Shown piece after piece: positions 51,747 to 60,673 of a stretch of 64,000 nucleotides of DNA. The notes below the pieces were generated by a model. It ran no database searches, was not told the origin of the DNA, and worked only from the letters and a program-made list of their open reading frames with translations. A program made the translations under genes and the position numbers. The DNA comes from Oribacterium sp. C9 (GTDB lineage Bacteria; Bacillota; Clostridia; Lachnospirales; Lachnospiraceae): positions 54,048-118,047 of the forward strand of contig NZ_MUHW01000014.1 of assembly GCF_002007235.1 (NCBI RefSeq), in the 5' to 3' direction. Positions within the stretch are counted from its first letter, which is position 1, and each line of letters starts with the position of its first letter.

Positions 51747-53126
51747 ATGTATAACGTATTTGAAGAGAAGAACATTCAAAAATCGATAGTTACCTTAGGA
51801 ATTCCGACCATGCTTGGAACATTGGCTACACTTATTTATAACATGGCAGATACATATTTTGTATCGATGACCAACAATCCTGCACAGATTGCTGCAGTAA
51901 CACTATGTACGCCAATTCTTTTGATCATAATGTCAATAGCCAGTATCTTCGGAATGGGTGGAAACAGTGTGATAGCGAGAATGCTTGGGGAAAAGAAATC
52001 TGATCAGGCCAGAAAATGTATAACATTTTGTAATTATGCAATGGCTGTTTCAGGGACCTTTATTCTGGTATTGGGATGTATGTGCATAAAACAGGTTGCA
52101 TCGTTTGCAGGAGCAGATGATGAGAATGTGCAATTTACCTATGATTACCTCAAATGGATCTTTATCGGCGCACCGGTTATCATCCTTTCAAATGGAATGG
52201 TACATATATTCAGATCAGGAGGGCTTATTAAAGAGGCGACTATAGGTATAGTCATTGGAAATGGTGTCAATATTGTACTTGACTGGGTATTCATTGTACT
52301 AATGGGAAAGGGAACTGCCGGAGCGGCTCTTGCTACATCCATAGGTTTCCTGTGTTCGACAGTGTATTACAGTATCTGTATGGTTAAAGAGATGTTTAAG
52401 AAGAATGAACTTTACAGTCTTTCACCGAAGGATCTTGTCATCGCACCGTCAATACCGGCAAATGTTGTAAAGATAGGAATACCCGGAGCACTGATTACTG
52501 TTATGATAGGCACTTCCAATATATTACTTAATAACTACATCGGATTATATGGCTCAGATGCTGTTGCCGCATATGGAATCGCCTATAAGATTGACATGTT
52601 TCCAATAATGCTTAGTGTTGGTCTTAGTCAGGGTGTAGCGCCGCTTATGGGTTATTGTTACGGTGCAGGACATAATGAAAAACTGAAAAAAGTGATGAAA
52701 TATGCAACAGCAGACGGAATTGTTCTGGGAGGTTTATTTACAGCCCTTTTTCTGATCACAAGTCCTATCCTTACAGGAGTGTTACTTTATGATAATGAAC
52801 TGATTGCGGTATCAGCATCATTTTTACGTGTCCTTTCACTATCAGCGCCATGTCTCGGTATCATAAATACAATAACTGCCTATTTTCAGGCTTTGGGAAA
52901 AGCCGGAAATTCTTTGCTTATAACCATGATGAGAAACATTATCCTTTTTATCCCCGGAGTGTTTTTTCTCAATAAGGTATTTGGTCTTGACGGTGCAATA
53001 GCAGCTCAGCCGGTAGTTGAAATAATACTTGCTGTAATATGTATTATGATTTATTTGGGAAATTCAAAGGAAAAAACTGATATAGTAAAAAATCCACAAA
53101 GAATAAAGAACTCAGAAGCAGCGTAA
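51747..53126 (+). CDS. MATE-family efflux transporter
   Basis: A 459-residue transporter; ATG 51747 follows a perfect AGAAGGAGG. Twelve spans in two MatE repeats: N-terminal IVTLGIPTMLGTLATLIYNM, ADTYFVSM, and C-terminal IPGALITVMIGTSNILLNNY, VGLSQGVAPLMGYCYGAG. It expels cationic compounds against Na+ or H+. Divergent Crp-like regulation is plausible. Confidence 0.92.
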   Translation: MYNVFEEKNIQKSIVTLGIPTMLGTLATLIYNMADTYFVSMTNNPAQIAAVTLCTPILLIIMSIASIFGMGGNSVIARMLGEKKSDQARKCITFCNYAMAVSGTFILVLGCMCIKQVASFAGADDENVQFTYDYLKWIFIGAPVIILSNGMVHIFRSGGLIKEATIGIVIGNGVNIVLDWVFIVLMGKGTAGAALATSIGFLCSTVYYSICMVKEMFKKNELYSLSPKDLVIAPSIPANVVKIGIPGALITVMIGTSNILLNNYIGLYGSDAVAAYGIAYKIDMFPIMLSVGLSQGVAPLMGYCYGAGHNEKLKKVMKYATADGIVLGGLFTALFLITSPILTGVLLYDNELIAVSASFLRVLSLSAPCLGIINTITAYFQALGKAGNSLLITMMRNIILFIPGVFFLNKVFGLDGAIAAQPVVEIILAVICIMIYLGNSKEKTDIVKNPQRIKNSEAA

Positions 53127-53139
53127 AACAGAAAAAATG

Positions 53140-53168
53140 TTGACAGCGAAAAAATAAATTAGTATTAT
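53140..53168 (+). promoter_or_regulatory. Sigma-A promoter of sugar operon 1
   Basis: TTGACA (53140-53145), 17-nt spacer, TATTAT (53163-53168): near-consensus, with the LacI-type operator 12 nt downstream, overlapping the expected transcription start. Confidence 0.85.
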
Positions 53169-53180
53169 AAATGCAAGCTA

Positions 53181-53194
53181 TTTATACGTATAAA
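53181..53194. promoter_or_regulatory. LacI-family operator, site 1
   Basis: The 14-bp palindrome TTTATACGTATAAA with central CG, as usual for LacI-family repressors, lies immediately downstream of the -10 box. An identical copy stands at 58232 at the same distance from its promoter. The nearby LacI gene (56971-57969) is the likely binder. Confidence 0.8.
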
Positions 53195-53228
53195 CTGAAT
53201 GGATTAATAACTTTTTGGAGGTTCTATT

Positions 53229-54074
53229 ATGAAATTTGGTTTAAGTTCTCTCGCTTGGCAGTCTCCATTTTCAAATCCTATGGAAATATTTGCCAAAGCA
53301 AAAAAGTACGGTTGTGATTCATACGAAATCTGTATAGAAGATTTTGAATCAATCGATGTCGATGAAATCAACAAGGCAAAAGAAAAGTATCAGATAGAAA
53401 CAACTACAGTTTGTGGTGCATTTGGTGAAACAAGAGATGTATCATCTGATAATCCTGAGTACCGTCAGGGCGGAATTGATTATATTAAGGGCATGATAGA
53501 TGTGGCTGAAAAAATAGGCTGCAGAACAGTCGTAGGCCCGATGTATTCTGCCTGCGGAAAAGCCCGTCAGCAGACTCCCGAAGAAAAAGCTCAGCAGTGG
53601 GACTGGGCAGTAGAAAATTTAAAAATTGTTGCTGCATATGCAAAGAAAAAAGAAATTCGGTTAGCTATTGAACCGCTGAATCGTTTTGAAACAGATTTTA
53701 TCAATACTGTAGATCAGGGATTGGAATTGATTGACAGAATCGGTTTTGATAATGTCGGCCTTCTTTTAGATACTTTTCATATGAATATCGAGGAAGAGAA
53801 CATTCCTGCTGCTATCCGAAAAGCCGGTGATAAGGTATTCCATCTTCATACATGCGCAAATAACAGAGGCATTCCCGGAAGAGATAACTTTGACTGGGCA
53901 GCGATTGCTTCAGCAGTTAAGGATATAGGCTACGATGATTATTGTGTTATCGAGTCATTTACACCGGAATGCAAGGAAATCGCCAAGTCTGCATCTGTAT
54001 GGCGTGCATTCTGTGAGTCACCGGAAGCTATTCCTGAGCAGGGAATTCCGTTTTTAAGTACAGTTTTTGCATAA
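53229..54074 (+). CDS. Sugar 3-epimerase, D-tagatose/psicose 3-epimerase-like TIM barrel
   Basis: A 281-residue (beta/alpha)8 protein of the AP endonuclease 2 superfamily. Metal-binding residues match ketose 3-epimerases: Glu in AIEPLNRFETDFINT, Asp in VGLLLDTFHMNIEE, His in VFHLHTCANNRGIPG and Glu in CVIESF. It likely epimerises a keto-sugar at C3. First gene of operon 1, with TTTGGAGG at the start and the LacI operator just upstream. Confidence 0.85.
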   Translation: MKFGLSSLAWQSPFSNPMEIFAKAKKYGCDSYEICIEDFESIDVDEINKAKEKYQIETTTVCGAFGETRDVSSDNPEYRQGGIDYIKGMIDVAEKIGCRTVVGPMYSACGKARQQTPEEKAQQWDWAVENLKIVAAYAKKKEIRLAIEPLNRFETDFINTVDQGLELIDRIGFDNVGLLLDTFHMNIEEENIPAAIRKAGDKVFHLHTCANNRGIPGRDNFDWAAIASAVKDIGYDDYCVIESFTPECKEIAKSASVWRAFCESPEAIPEQGIPFLSTVFA

Positions 54075-54090
54075 TGAAAGAAGGTAAATC

Positions 54091-54987
54091 ATGAAGAAGA
54101 AAATATCTATTGGAAGCTGGGCTTTTACAGGGGAGAATTTTGCAGATAACCCTATTGATCTTAAAACAGTTGTTGAAGAATTACATAGGTTGAATTTTGA
54201 CGGAATCAGTATGGGTGGATTTGAACCGCATGCAAATCCAAAGAGATACAATACACCGGAGAAAAGAGCAGAACTGGCGAAATTATTAAAGGATAATAAG
54301 CTTGGAGTTGCAGATTATGCAGCTGATTTATGGAGCGTGGATTCGTTAAAACAGTCAGAAGAGTGGATTGCTCTATTCGAGGAAGCAGCTGAATTCTGTC
54401 ATGAAATGGGATTTAACTGTATCCGTGTTGACAGTGGTACACAGCCGATCGTTCCGGAAGGAAAGACTTATGCACAATGCCGTGAAAAAATAGCCGATAA
54501 TTTCAAGAGAATTTCAAGAATAGCAGGCAAGTACGGTCAGCAGGTTGTCTGGGAGTTTGAGCCCGGATTTATGATTAATGAGCCTAAATATATACTTGAA
54601 ACCTATGAGGCAGTCAATGAGCCGAATTTCAAGATTCTTTTCGATACATGTCATGGATATATGTCATCAGTAATGGGAGCCCGTCATATTGAAGAAGATA
54701 AACTTGAAGGCGGAATTCTTGAATTTATCGAGAAGCTTGGAAACAGAATCGGATTTGTTCATCTTATTGATTCCGACGGAACATTAAATGTAACGGGAAC
54801 AAGTACACATGCACCATTTGGTGAAGGAAAAATTGATTTTGATAAGGTTATTCCTGCGCTGTTGAATAAAGCAGGATACGATGGCGAATGGTGGGCGATC
54901 GATCTTTGCGAGTGGCCGGATGCATGGAATGCAATTCGTCATTGTAAAGAAACAGTTGATGCTTTTAACGAAAAATACTGCAGGTAG
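54091..54987 (+). CDS. Sugar phosphate isomerase/epimerase-like TIM barrel protein
   Basis: A 298-residue xylose-isomerase-like barrel 16 nt after the epimerase gene. Probable metal ligands: Glu in VVWEFEPGFMINE, Asp in ILFDTCHGYM, His in FVHLIDSDGT and a C-terminal EWWAIDLCEWPD. The N-terminus (SIGSWAFTGENFADN) is typical of IolE/IolI-like isomerases or dehydratases. The exact substrate is not determinable. Confidence 0.8.
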   Translation: MKKKISIGSWAFTGENFADNPIDLKTVVEELHRLNFDGISMGGFEPHANPKRYNTPEKRAELAKLLKDNKLGVADYAADLWSVDSLKQSEEWIALFEEAAEFCHEMGFNCIRVDSGTQPIVPEGKTYAQCREKIADNFKRISRIAGKYGQQVVWEFEPGFMINEPKYILETYEAVNEPNFKILFDTCHGYMSSVMGARHIEEDKLEGGILEFIEKLGNRIGFVHLIDSDGTLNVTGTSTHAPFGEGKIDFDKVIPALLNKAGYDGEWWAIDLCEWPDAWNAIRHCKETVDAFNEKYCR

Positions 54988-55002
54988 AAAAGGAGAAAAT
55001 CA

Positions 55003-55878
55003 ATGCTTGTTTCAATGAATGAAGTCTTGAAAGATGCATGTAAAAATGGTTATGCCATCGGGGCGTTCAATGCTTACAATCTGGAGGCATTACAGGCAAT
55101 CATAGAAGCGGCGGAAGAAACCGGCAAGGGTGTAATTATTAATTATGCGGAAGTACATGCTCCATTGATTCCGCTGGAAGAAATTGCACCGATAATGGTC
55201 ATGTATGCAAACAAAGCATCAGTTCCGGTATGTCTCAATCTGGATCATGGAACAACAGTAGAGTCCTGCATGACTGCTATGAGATTAGGATTTACTTCTG
55301 TAATGATTGATGCTTCTGCTTTAAGTTATGAGGATAATGTAAAGAACACGGCGCTTGTGTGTCGTTTGGCACACAGTATAGGTGTTTCTGTTGAGGCAGA
55401 GTTAGGTCATATAATCACGTCAGATATCGGAATGGATGGTGTCGAAGCTGAGGATCGGGATAAACTGGATCCGGATAGTATCTATACTGATCCTGATGTT
55501 GCAAAAGATTTCGTAGAAAAGACGGGAGTGGATGCTCTGGCAATAGCATTTGGAACAGCTCATGGTATTTATACAGTAAAACCTAAGCTTGATCTTGACC
55601 GGATAACAAGGATCAGAGAGAAAATCGATATTCCGTTTGTTATGCACGGAGGATCTGGCCTTAGCAAGGAAGAGTTCCAGACTGCTATTCGCAATGGTAT
55701 TCGTAAAATAAATTATTATACCTATATGGCTCTTGTCGGCGGAAAAGCAGTTAAAGAGGCAATGGATAATGTACAGTCCGGAGAGTCTGTATTTTTCCAT
55801 GATATTCCAAAAATTGCCCGTGAAGCAATGAAAAAAGACGTTATTAATGCGATTCGTATTTTTAGTTTAGAAGCTTAA
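55003..55878 (+). CDS. Class II ketose-bisphosphate aldolase
   Basis: A 291-residue zinc aldolase of the FbaA/GatY/KbaY family: YAIGAFNAYNLEALQAIIEA, VCLNLDHGTTVES (catalytic Asp and zinc His), SVEAELGHI (zinc-site Glu), AIAFGTAHGIY and FVMHGGSGLS (zinc His). The reaction cleaves a ketose 1,6-bisphosphate or 1-phosphate to DHAP plus an aldehyde. With the PfkB kinase downstream it forms the lower part of a ketose pathway such as tagatose- or fructose-like catabolism. Confidence 0.92.
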   Translation: MLVSMNEVLKDACKNGYAIGAFNAYNLEALQAIIEAAEETGKGVIINYAEVHAPLIPLEEIAPIMVMYANKASVPVCLNLDHGTTVESCMTAMRLGFTSVMIDASALSYEDNVKNTALVCRLAHSIGVSVEAELGHIITSDIGMDGVEAEDRDKLDPDSIYTDPDVAKDFVEKTGVDALAIAFGTAHGIYTVKPKLDLDRITRIREKIDIPFVMHGGSGLSKEEFQTAIRNGIRKINYYTYMALVGGKAVKEAMDNVQSGESVFFHDIPKIAREAMKKDVINAIRIFSLEA

Positions 55879-55892
55879 GGCGGTATAAGCAG

Positions 55893-56882
55893 ATGACAAA
55901 GGAAAGAAAAGGAATAGCTGTAGCCGGTTCTTTGATTGCGGATGTAGTCTATACAACAGATACTTATCCATCGGAAGGTTATCTTTCAAATATTCGCGGC
56001 ACAAGATGGAATGCAGGCGGCAGCGGAAATATGATTTTGGATCTGGCTAAGATGGATCCGGGATTACCTGTAAAAGTCAGTGCTATAATTGGCAATGATG
56101 AAGCGGGCAACATGTTGTGGAATACCTTGGAGAGTTATCCTAATGTTAATTTAGATAATGTGACTCGAAAAGGTGTAAGTTCTGTAACGCATGTCATTCA
56201 TCCGCTGGATACAAAGCAAAGAACATTCTTTTTTCAGGGAGAGGCAAGCGACAGTTATGATATAAGTGCGATTCAATGGGATAAGATTTCGAGTGAAATA
56301 TTTGTGCTCGAATATCTGCTTCTCATGGAAAAAGTAGATGCCTCTGATCATGAATATGGTACACATGGAGCACGAATCCTGTGTGAAGCAAAAAAGCATG
56401 GAATGAAGACTGCAATTGATATGGTGTCAGAACAGAGTGAAAGAGCGAGGATAGTAGTCGTTCCGGCTTTGAAGTACACAGATTATTGTATTATTAATGA
56501 GCTGGAAGCTGAAGCTATTACAGGTATTGCTGTGACAGGTGAGACAGTAGAAACTGTTCTGAAAGAAATCAGGAATATGGGAGTGTCTGACTGGATTGTC
56601 ATTCACACTGCAGCAGGAGCTTATGGAATGGAATGTTCAAAGGATAAGGTAACATATGTCCCGAGTTTAAAGCTGCCTGAAAACTATATCAAGGGAAATA
56701 CAGGTGCCGGAGATGCTTTCTGCAGTGGTATTTTGTATGGGAAATATACAGGTATGTCCATAGAAGATGCAATGCGGTTTGCGGCAGCAGCTGCAGCATG
56801 CTCATTAGCTGAACAAAATGGAACAGACGGACTGAGAGACGCCGCTGAGATTTGGAAATTGGATTCTTTATACAGGAAATAG
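55893..56882 (+). CDS. PfkB-family carbohydrate kinase
   Basis: A 329-residue ribokinase-fold kinase: N-terminal GSLIADVVYTTDTYPSEGYL, WNAGGSGNMILDLAKM, and the C-terminal anion hole/catalytic base GNTGAGDAFCSGILYG. It probably phosphorylates a keto-sugar or sugar phosphate to feed the aldolase encoded 15 nt upstream. It ends operon 1 at a strong terminator shared with the convergent lacI-type gene. Confidence 0.9.
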   Translation: MTKERKGIAVAGSLIADVVYTTDTYPSEGYLSNIRGTRWNAGGSGNMILDLAKMDPGLPVKVSAIIGNDEAGNMLWNTLESYPNVNLDNVTRKGVSSVTHVIHPLDTKQRTFFFQGEASDSYDISAIQWDKISSEIFVLEYLLLMEKVDASDHEYGTHGARILCEAKKHGMKTAIDMVSEQSERARIVVVPALKYTDYCIINELEAEAITGIAVTGETVETVLKEIRNMGVSDWIVIHTAAGAYGMECSKDKVTYVPSLKLPENYIKGNTGAGDAFCSGILYGKYTGMSIEDAMRFAAAAAACSLAEQNGTDGLRDAAEIWKLDSLYRK

Positions 56883-56911
56883 AAAACATTTTTAAATAGT
56901 CTTAACAAAAT

Positions 56912-56947
56912 GGGCATCGTGACAAACAGTCACGATGCCCGTTTTTG
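56912..56947. terminator. Bidirectional terminator between kinase and LacI genes
   Basis: GGGCATCGTGAC (56912-56923) pairs perfectly with GTCACGATGCCC (56929-56940), loop AAACA, followed by GTTTTTG on the plus strand. Confidence 0.9.
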
Positions 56948-56970
56948 TTTTAATAATCAAAAATGAAAAA

Positions 56971-57969
56971 TCAGGTTTCCCGTATGATCAGTTTAGGCTC
57001 AAATGCATTATTGTTTTGCGAAATCTGCTCATCATCCGAAAAAAGCAGTTCGATAATCCGGTTACAGATTTCCTCCATAGGCTGGGCTATTGTTGTCAGT
57101 GCAGGTATAAAGAAAGAAGCAAAAGGAACATTATCATATCCAACAATACGAACATCATCCGGAACTCTGATGCCATGAAGGCTCAGCTGTCGGATTATAC
57201 CTATGGCAATCAAATCCGAGGTGCTGACAATACCATCAACCGGTGTTTTACAAAGAACTTCTCCTACTTTTTTTAATTCCTGATAAAAGTCAGCATTGTT
57301 ATTGATATAGTGAATATCCATAGGCTGAAATAATTCAGCATCTTTCATTGCCTGAGTGTACCCCATTAATCTATCCTGCAGGGATTCGTTTACTGCTGTC
57401 TGGTGAATAAAAGCAATTCTTTTTGCCCCTTCATCCAATAAGAATTTAGTGGCCATATATTCACCGGCGAAGCTGTTGGTTCGAACATTCATGATTCCGA
57501 TCTCGGAACAGTGCGCTCCGCCTTCAAGTGCAATAATTGTTTTTCCGGAATGCTTCAGGATATTCCAGTTTTCGGGATTCGAAAACTGATATAGGACAAT
57601 GATTCCGCATACATCCACAGAAAGCAGCCGCTGAATGATTTCCTGTTCAAATTCGGGATTATAGGAAGTTGTGTAGACCATAGTGTGGAGGTTTTTTTTA
57701 CTGAGTAAGATTTCAAGATATTCAACCATACGTGAATAATACTGATTGACGATATCAGGCAGAATGATACCTACAATACTTGAGGTGCGTGTTTTCAATG
57801 CACGTGCATTGAAATTCGGACTGTAGTTAAGCTGTTTGATAGCCTCATAAACACGCTCTTTTACTTCATCTGATATGTTTGCAGAATTATTAATAACATA
57901 AGAAACTGTTGCCTGAGTAACCCCGGCCAGTTTCGCAACGTCGTTCATGGTTGCACGTTTAGGAGCCAT
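56971..57969 (-). CDS. LacI-family transcriptional repressor
   Basis: A 332-residue regulator. ATG 57969 follows AAAGGA at proper spacing. The N-terminal HTH is textbook: MNDVAKLAGVTQATVSYVIN, NSANISDEVKERVYEAIKQL, NYSPNFNARALKTR (with the hinge Leu in RALKTR). A periplasmic-binding-protein-like effector domain follows (SSIVGIILPDIVNQYYSRMV; DGIVSTSDLIAIGI; VRIVGYDNVPFASF). It lies between the two sugar operons carrying identical operators and very likely represses both. Confidence 0.93.
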   Translation of the reverse strand: MAPKRATMNDVAKLAGVTQATVSYVINNSANISDEVKERVYEAIKQLNYSPNFNARALKTRTSSIVGIILPDIVNQYYSRMVEYLEILLSKKNLHTMVYTTSYNPEFEQEIIQRLLSVDVCGIIVLYQFSNPENWNILKHSGKTIIALEGGAHCSEIGIMNVRTNSFAGEYMATKFLLDEGAKRIAFIHQTAVNESLQDRLMGYTQAMKDAELFQPMDIHYINNNADFYQELKKVGEVLCKTPVDGIVSTSDLIAIGIIRQLSLHGIRVPDDVRIVGYDNVPFASFFIPALTTIAQPMEEICNRIIELLFSDDEQISQNNNAFEPKLIIRET

Positions 57970-58000
57970 AGTAGATATCCTTTCTGTTTTCTCGTTCTTA

Positions 58001-58029
58001 ATTGTACATTTTAAAATATAAAAAAACAA
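58001..58029 (-). promoter_or_regulatory. Putative promoter of the LacI-family gene
   Basis: On the minus strand TTGTTT (58029-58024), 17-nt spacer, TACAAT (58006-58001), 32 nt before the start codon. No copy of the operator overlaps it. Confidence 0.6.
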
Positions 58030-58190
58030 TTTGTAATTACTTGTGTGAAAATGGCTGATTTTTCGAAAAATCAAGTGATGAATTCGAACCGGATAACATT
58101 ACTATTTTGATAAAAGGGGTAAAAATACACAAAAAATCAAATTAAATAATTAGAAAATCGACGAAGTTGCCAAAAGGGCACGGAAATTTG

Positions 58191-58219
58191 TTGATTGAGG
58201 TCGGAAGTGATGCTAGTAT
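58191..58219 (+). promoter_or_regulatory. Sigma-A promoter of sugar operon 2
   Basis: TTGATT (58191-58196), 17-nt spacer, TAGTAT (58214-58219). The operator begins 12 nt after the -10 box, exactly as in operon 1. The remainder of 57970-58320 contains no gene. Confidence 0.75.
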
Positions 58220-58231
58220 ATTCCCAACAGG

Positions 58232-58245
58232 TTTATACGTATAAA
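58232..58245. promoter_or_regulatory. LacI-family operator, site 2
   Basis: TTTATACGTATAAA, identical to the site at 53181, downstream of the operon 2 promoter. Confidence 0.8.
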
Positions 58246-58286
58246 TAGCCGAATATCGTATAGAAATGTTAATTATTTTCGTATGA

Positions 58287-58300
58287 TTTAAACGAATAAA
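58287..58300. promoter_or_regulatory. Possible auxiliary LacI-family operator
   Basis: TTTAAACGAATAAA matches the operator at 12 of 14 positions with symmetric changes, centred 55 bp (about five helical turns) from site 2; it could support cooperative binding. Confidence 0.5.
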
Positions 58301-58320
58301 TATCATTGAAAGGAATATAA

Positions 58321-59532
58321 ATGAATAAAATCAGACAAGTGTTTGAAGAAAATGAAGGCATTCTTCAGTTAACACCGACATGGGTTCCAAGACCTTTTAA
58401 CCGCCCCGGAAGGAGACTAAGACTTCATCCTGATGATTATTTTGCAATGGGTATGGATCGAGGCGCAATAGTAGAGCGATGGTTCAGTTCTATAACACAT
58501 GTGGAAACAAAAGGCGCCGGAAAATACGAGGGAATGAGTTTTGTTAATTTGGATGACAACCCTGAACATGTAATTTTGTTTAAGGACTTTATAGATGAAT
58601 TAGGGGCTGAATTAATCGGTCAGGAATTGATGGATAGATATGGAACGTGGCCGATGTTTTCAAAGTTTTATGATTATCAGTATCCGCTGTTCCATCACAT
58701 TCATCACACGGAAGAAGCCTGTAAGAAAGTCGGAGTTTTACCAAAGCATGAACATTATTTCTTCCCAAGGCAGTACAACAATCATTTAGGTGCTATGCCG
58801 GTCAGCTATTTTGGCTTTGATCCATCGGTATCAAAAGAAGAAGTAATGGAGAGACTTGAGAATTACTCAAAATGTGATACCCGAATAACTGAATTATCCA
58901 GGGCATTCAGGATTGAACTTGATACAGGATGGTACACACCCGCAGGTGTTGTGCATGCACCGGGTTCTCTTTGCACATATGAACCACAGTGGAACAGTGA
59001 TGCAATGGCTATTTGGGAAAATGTCGTAAATGGTGAAGTCTTCCATGAAGATGATTTAAGAGCTTATATTCCGGAAGATGAAAAATCTGATTTAAAGAAC
59101 ATTTTTGAGGTAGCAGATTGGGAATTGAATACAGCACCGGATTATCGTGAAAGATTTTTCCATAGACCACAGAATGAGTTTTCTGATGAGACTTGCAGTC
59201 AGGACTGGATCGTATACGGTAATGAATACGTAGGTGCCAAGGAACTGACCGTATATCCGGGACAGACAGCAATTGTAAGTGATCCTTGTGCATACGGCTG
59301 TCTTGTTATTCAGGGTCATGGAACAATCGGAAAGTATGAGTGTGAATCGCCGACTCTCATCCGTTATGGAGAGTTGACAGCAGATGAATTCTTTGTAAGT
59401 AAACCGGCTGCTGAAAAGGGAGTAAAGATCACGAATACATCGAAGTATGAACCGCTTGTGATTTTGAAGCATTTCGGTCCGGATGGAAAAATCCTGCAGG
59501 GTTCAGGAACAAGAACAAAAACTAAAAAATAA
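58321..59532 (+). CDS. Cupin-type sugar isomerase-like protein (phosphomannose-isomerase-like)
   Basis: A 403-residue protein with a PMI-like double cupin. Metal-ligand candidates are HIHHTEEACKKVG with PKHEHYFFPRQYN (~130-160) and DTGWYTPAGVVHAPGSLCTY (~200). A second beta barrel follows near residues 305-395 (ELTVYPGQTAIVSDPCAYGC). It probably interconverts an aldose and ketose. It opens operon 2 directly after the LacI-controlled promoter. Confidence 0.72.
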   Translation: MNKIRQVFEENEGILQLTPTWVPRPFNRPGRRLRLHPDDYFAMGMDRGAIVERWFSSITHVETKGAGKYEGMSFVNLDDNPEHVILFKDFIDELGAELIGQELMDRYGTWPMFSKFYDYQYPLFHHIHHTEEACKKVGVLPKHEHYFFPRQYNNHLGAMPVSYFGFDPSVSKEEVMERLENYSKCDTRITELSRAFRIELDTGWYTPAGVVHAPGSLCTYEPQWNSDAMAIWENVVNGEVFHEDDLRAYIPEDEKSDLKNIFEVADWELNTAPDYRERFFHRPQNEFSDETCSQDWIVYGNEYVGAKELTVYPGQTAIVSDPCAYGCLVIQGHGTIGKYECESPTLIRYGELTADEFFVSKPAAEKGVKITNTSKYEPLVILKHFGPDGKILQGSGTRTKTKK

Positions 59533-59556
59533 ATCTAAAAGACAAGGAGATAAAAA

Positions 59557-60645
59557 ATGAAGGGAACAATGAAAGTTAACAGATTTATGGAACCATTAAA
59601 AATGGTGTATCGTGAGGAAGCCATTCCGCAAATCGATCCAACCGAGGTTCTGATAAAGGTAAAAGCGACCGGTATCTGTGGTTCGGATTTGGTTTATTAC
59701 TATGGAGAGAGTCCGCTTGATACAGCTGACGGAAAAGGTCCACTGATTCTCGGACATGAATTTTCAGGTGAAGTTGTTGAAATCGGTGAAGCAGTAAAGC
59801 CGTTAAATTTGTTTGAGGTTGGCGATCATGTTGCTGTAAATCCTGTACAGACATGTGGTGCCTGTCCTGCATGCATGCGTGGAGAATTTAATGAGTGTAC
59901 ACATGCCGGAGTAATCGGAACAAGCGTGGACGGCGCTATGGCTGAGTACGTTAAAGCAAAGTATACAAATGTATTTAAGATCGATCCTTCAATTCCTTTT
60001 GAACATGCTGCCATTTCTGAGCCCCTTGCATGTGCGACACATGCCGTAAACAGACTTGATATTTTACCCGGTCAGACAGTTGTAATTTATGGAGTTGGCG
60101 GAATCGGATTAATGATGACTCAGCTTTGTAAGGCATTTGGTGCAGCAAAGGTAATTGTTGTAGCGAGAAAGGATTATGGATTAGAGAAGGCTATTGAGTG
60201 CGGTGCAGATCATGTGATCAATAATACAAGAACAGATTCTCCGTACTATGCGTCTGATGTAGCTGCCAGAGTCAGAGAACTGAATGGCGGAGAGCTTGCA
60301 CAGAGAGCGATTCTTGCGGCAGGCAGCATTGAGGCACTCCAGGATTCGTTAAATGTAACAGGTCCTTGTGCAACTATTGTATTTTTTGGACAGGCCGGTC
60401 CTAATGATAAGCTTGCAGTTCCTGTGCTTGATTGCCTGAAGGCAGAGAAAACTTTGAAGTTCTCATGGCTTGCCCCTCTTGTATGGGATCAGGTATTCAA
60501 ACTTATTGCCAGCGGCCAGGTTGATTTAAGCAAGATCATTACTCATAAGTTTTCTCTTGAAGACGCGGAGAAAGGAATCAGATTTATGAGGGAATCAAAG
60601 GAACCAAAAGTTAAGGGTGTTATTATTGTAGATCCGAAACAATAA
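59557..60645 (+). CDS. Zinc-dependent medium-chain dehydrogenase (sorbitol/threonine dehydrogenase-like)
   Basis: A 362-residue MDR enzyme. Catalytic zinc: Cys in GICGSDLVYYYG, His/Glu in LGHEFSGEV. Structural zinc: four Cys in QTCGACPACMRGEFNEC. NAD(P)-binding Rossmann motif: VIYGVGGIGLMMTQL. It likely oxidises a polyol or sugar to a keto-sugar that the epimerases and kinase then use. It is the second gene of operon 2, preceded by AAGGAG. Confidence 0.92.
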   Translation: MKGTMKVNRFMEPLKMVYREEAIPQIDPTEVLIKVKATGICGSDLVYYYGESPLDTADGKGPLILGHEFSGEVVEIGEAVKPLNLFEVGDHVAVNPVQTCGACPACMRGEFNECTHAGVIGTSVDGAMAEYVKAKYTNVFKIDPSIPFEHAAISEPLACATHAVNRLDILPGQTVVIYGVGGIGLMMTQLCKAFGAAKVIVVARKDYGLEKAIECGADHVINNTRTDSPYYASDVAARVRELNGGELAQRAILAAGSIEALQDSLNVTGPCATIVFFGQAGPNDKLAVPVLDCLKAEKTLKFSWLAPLVWDQVFKLIASGQVDLSKIITHKFSLEDAEKGIRFMRESKEPKVKGVIIVDPKQ

Positions 60646-60673
60646 TACTTTGCATTATTCGTGGAGGAAAAAA

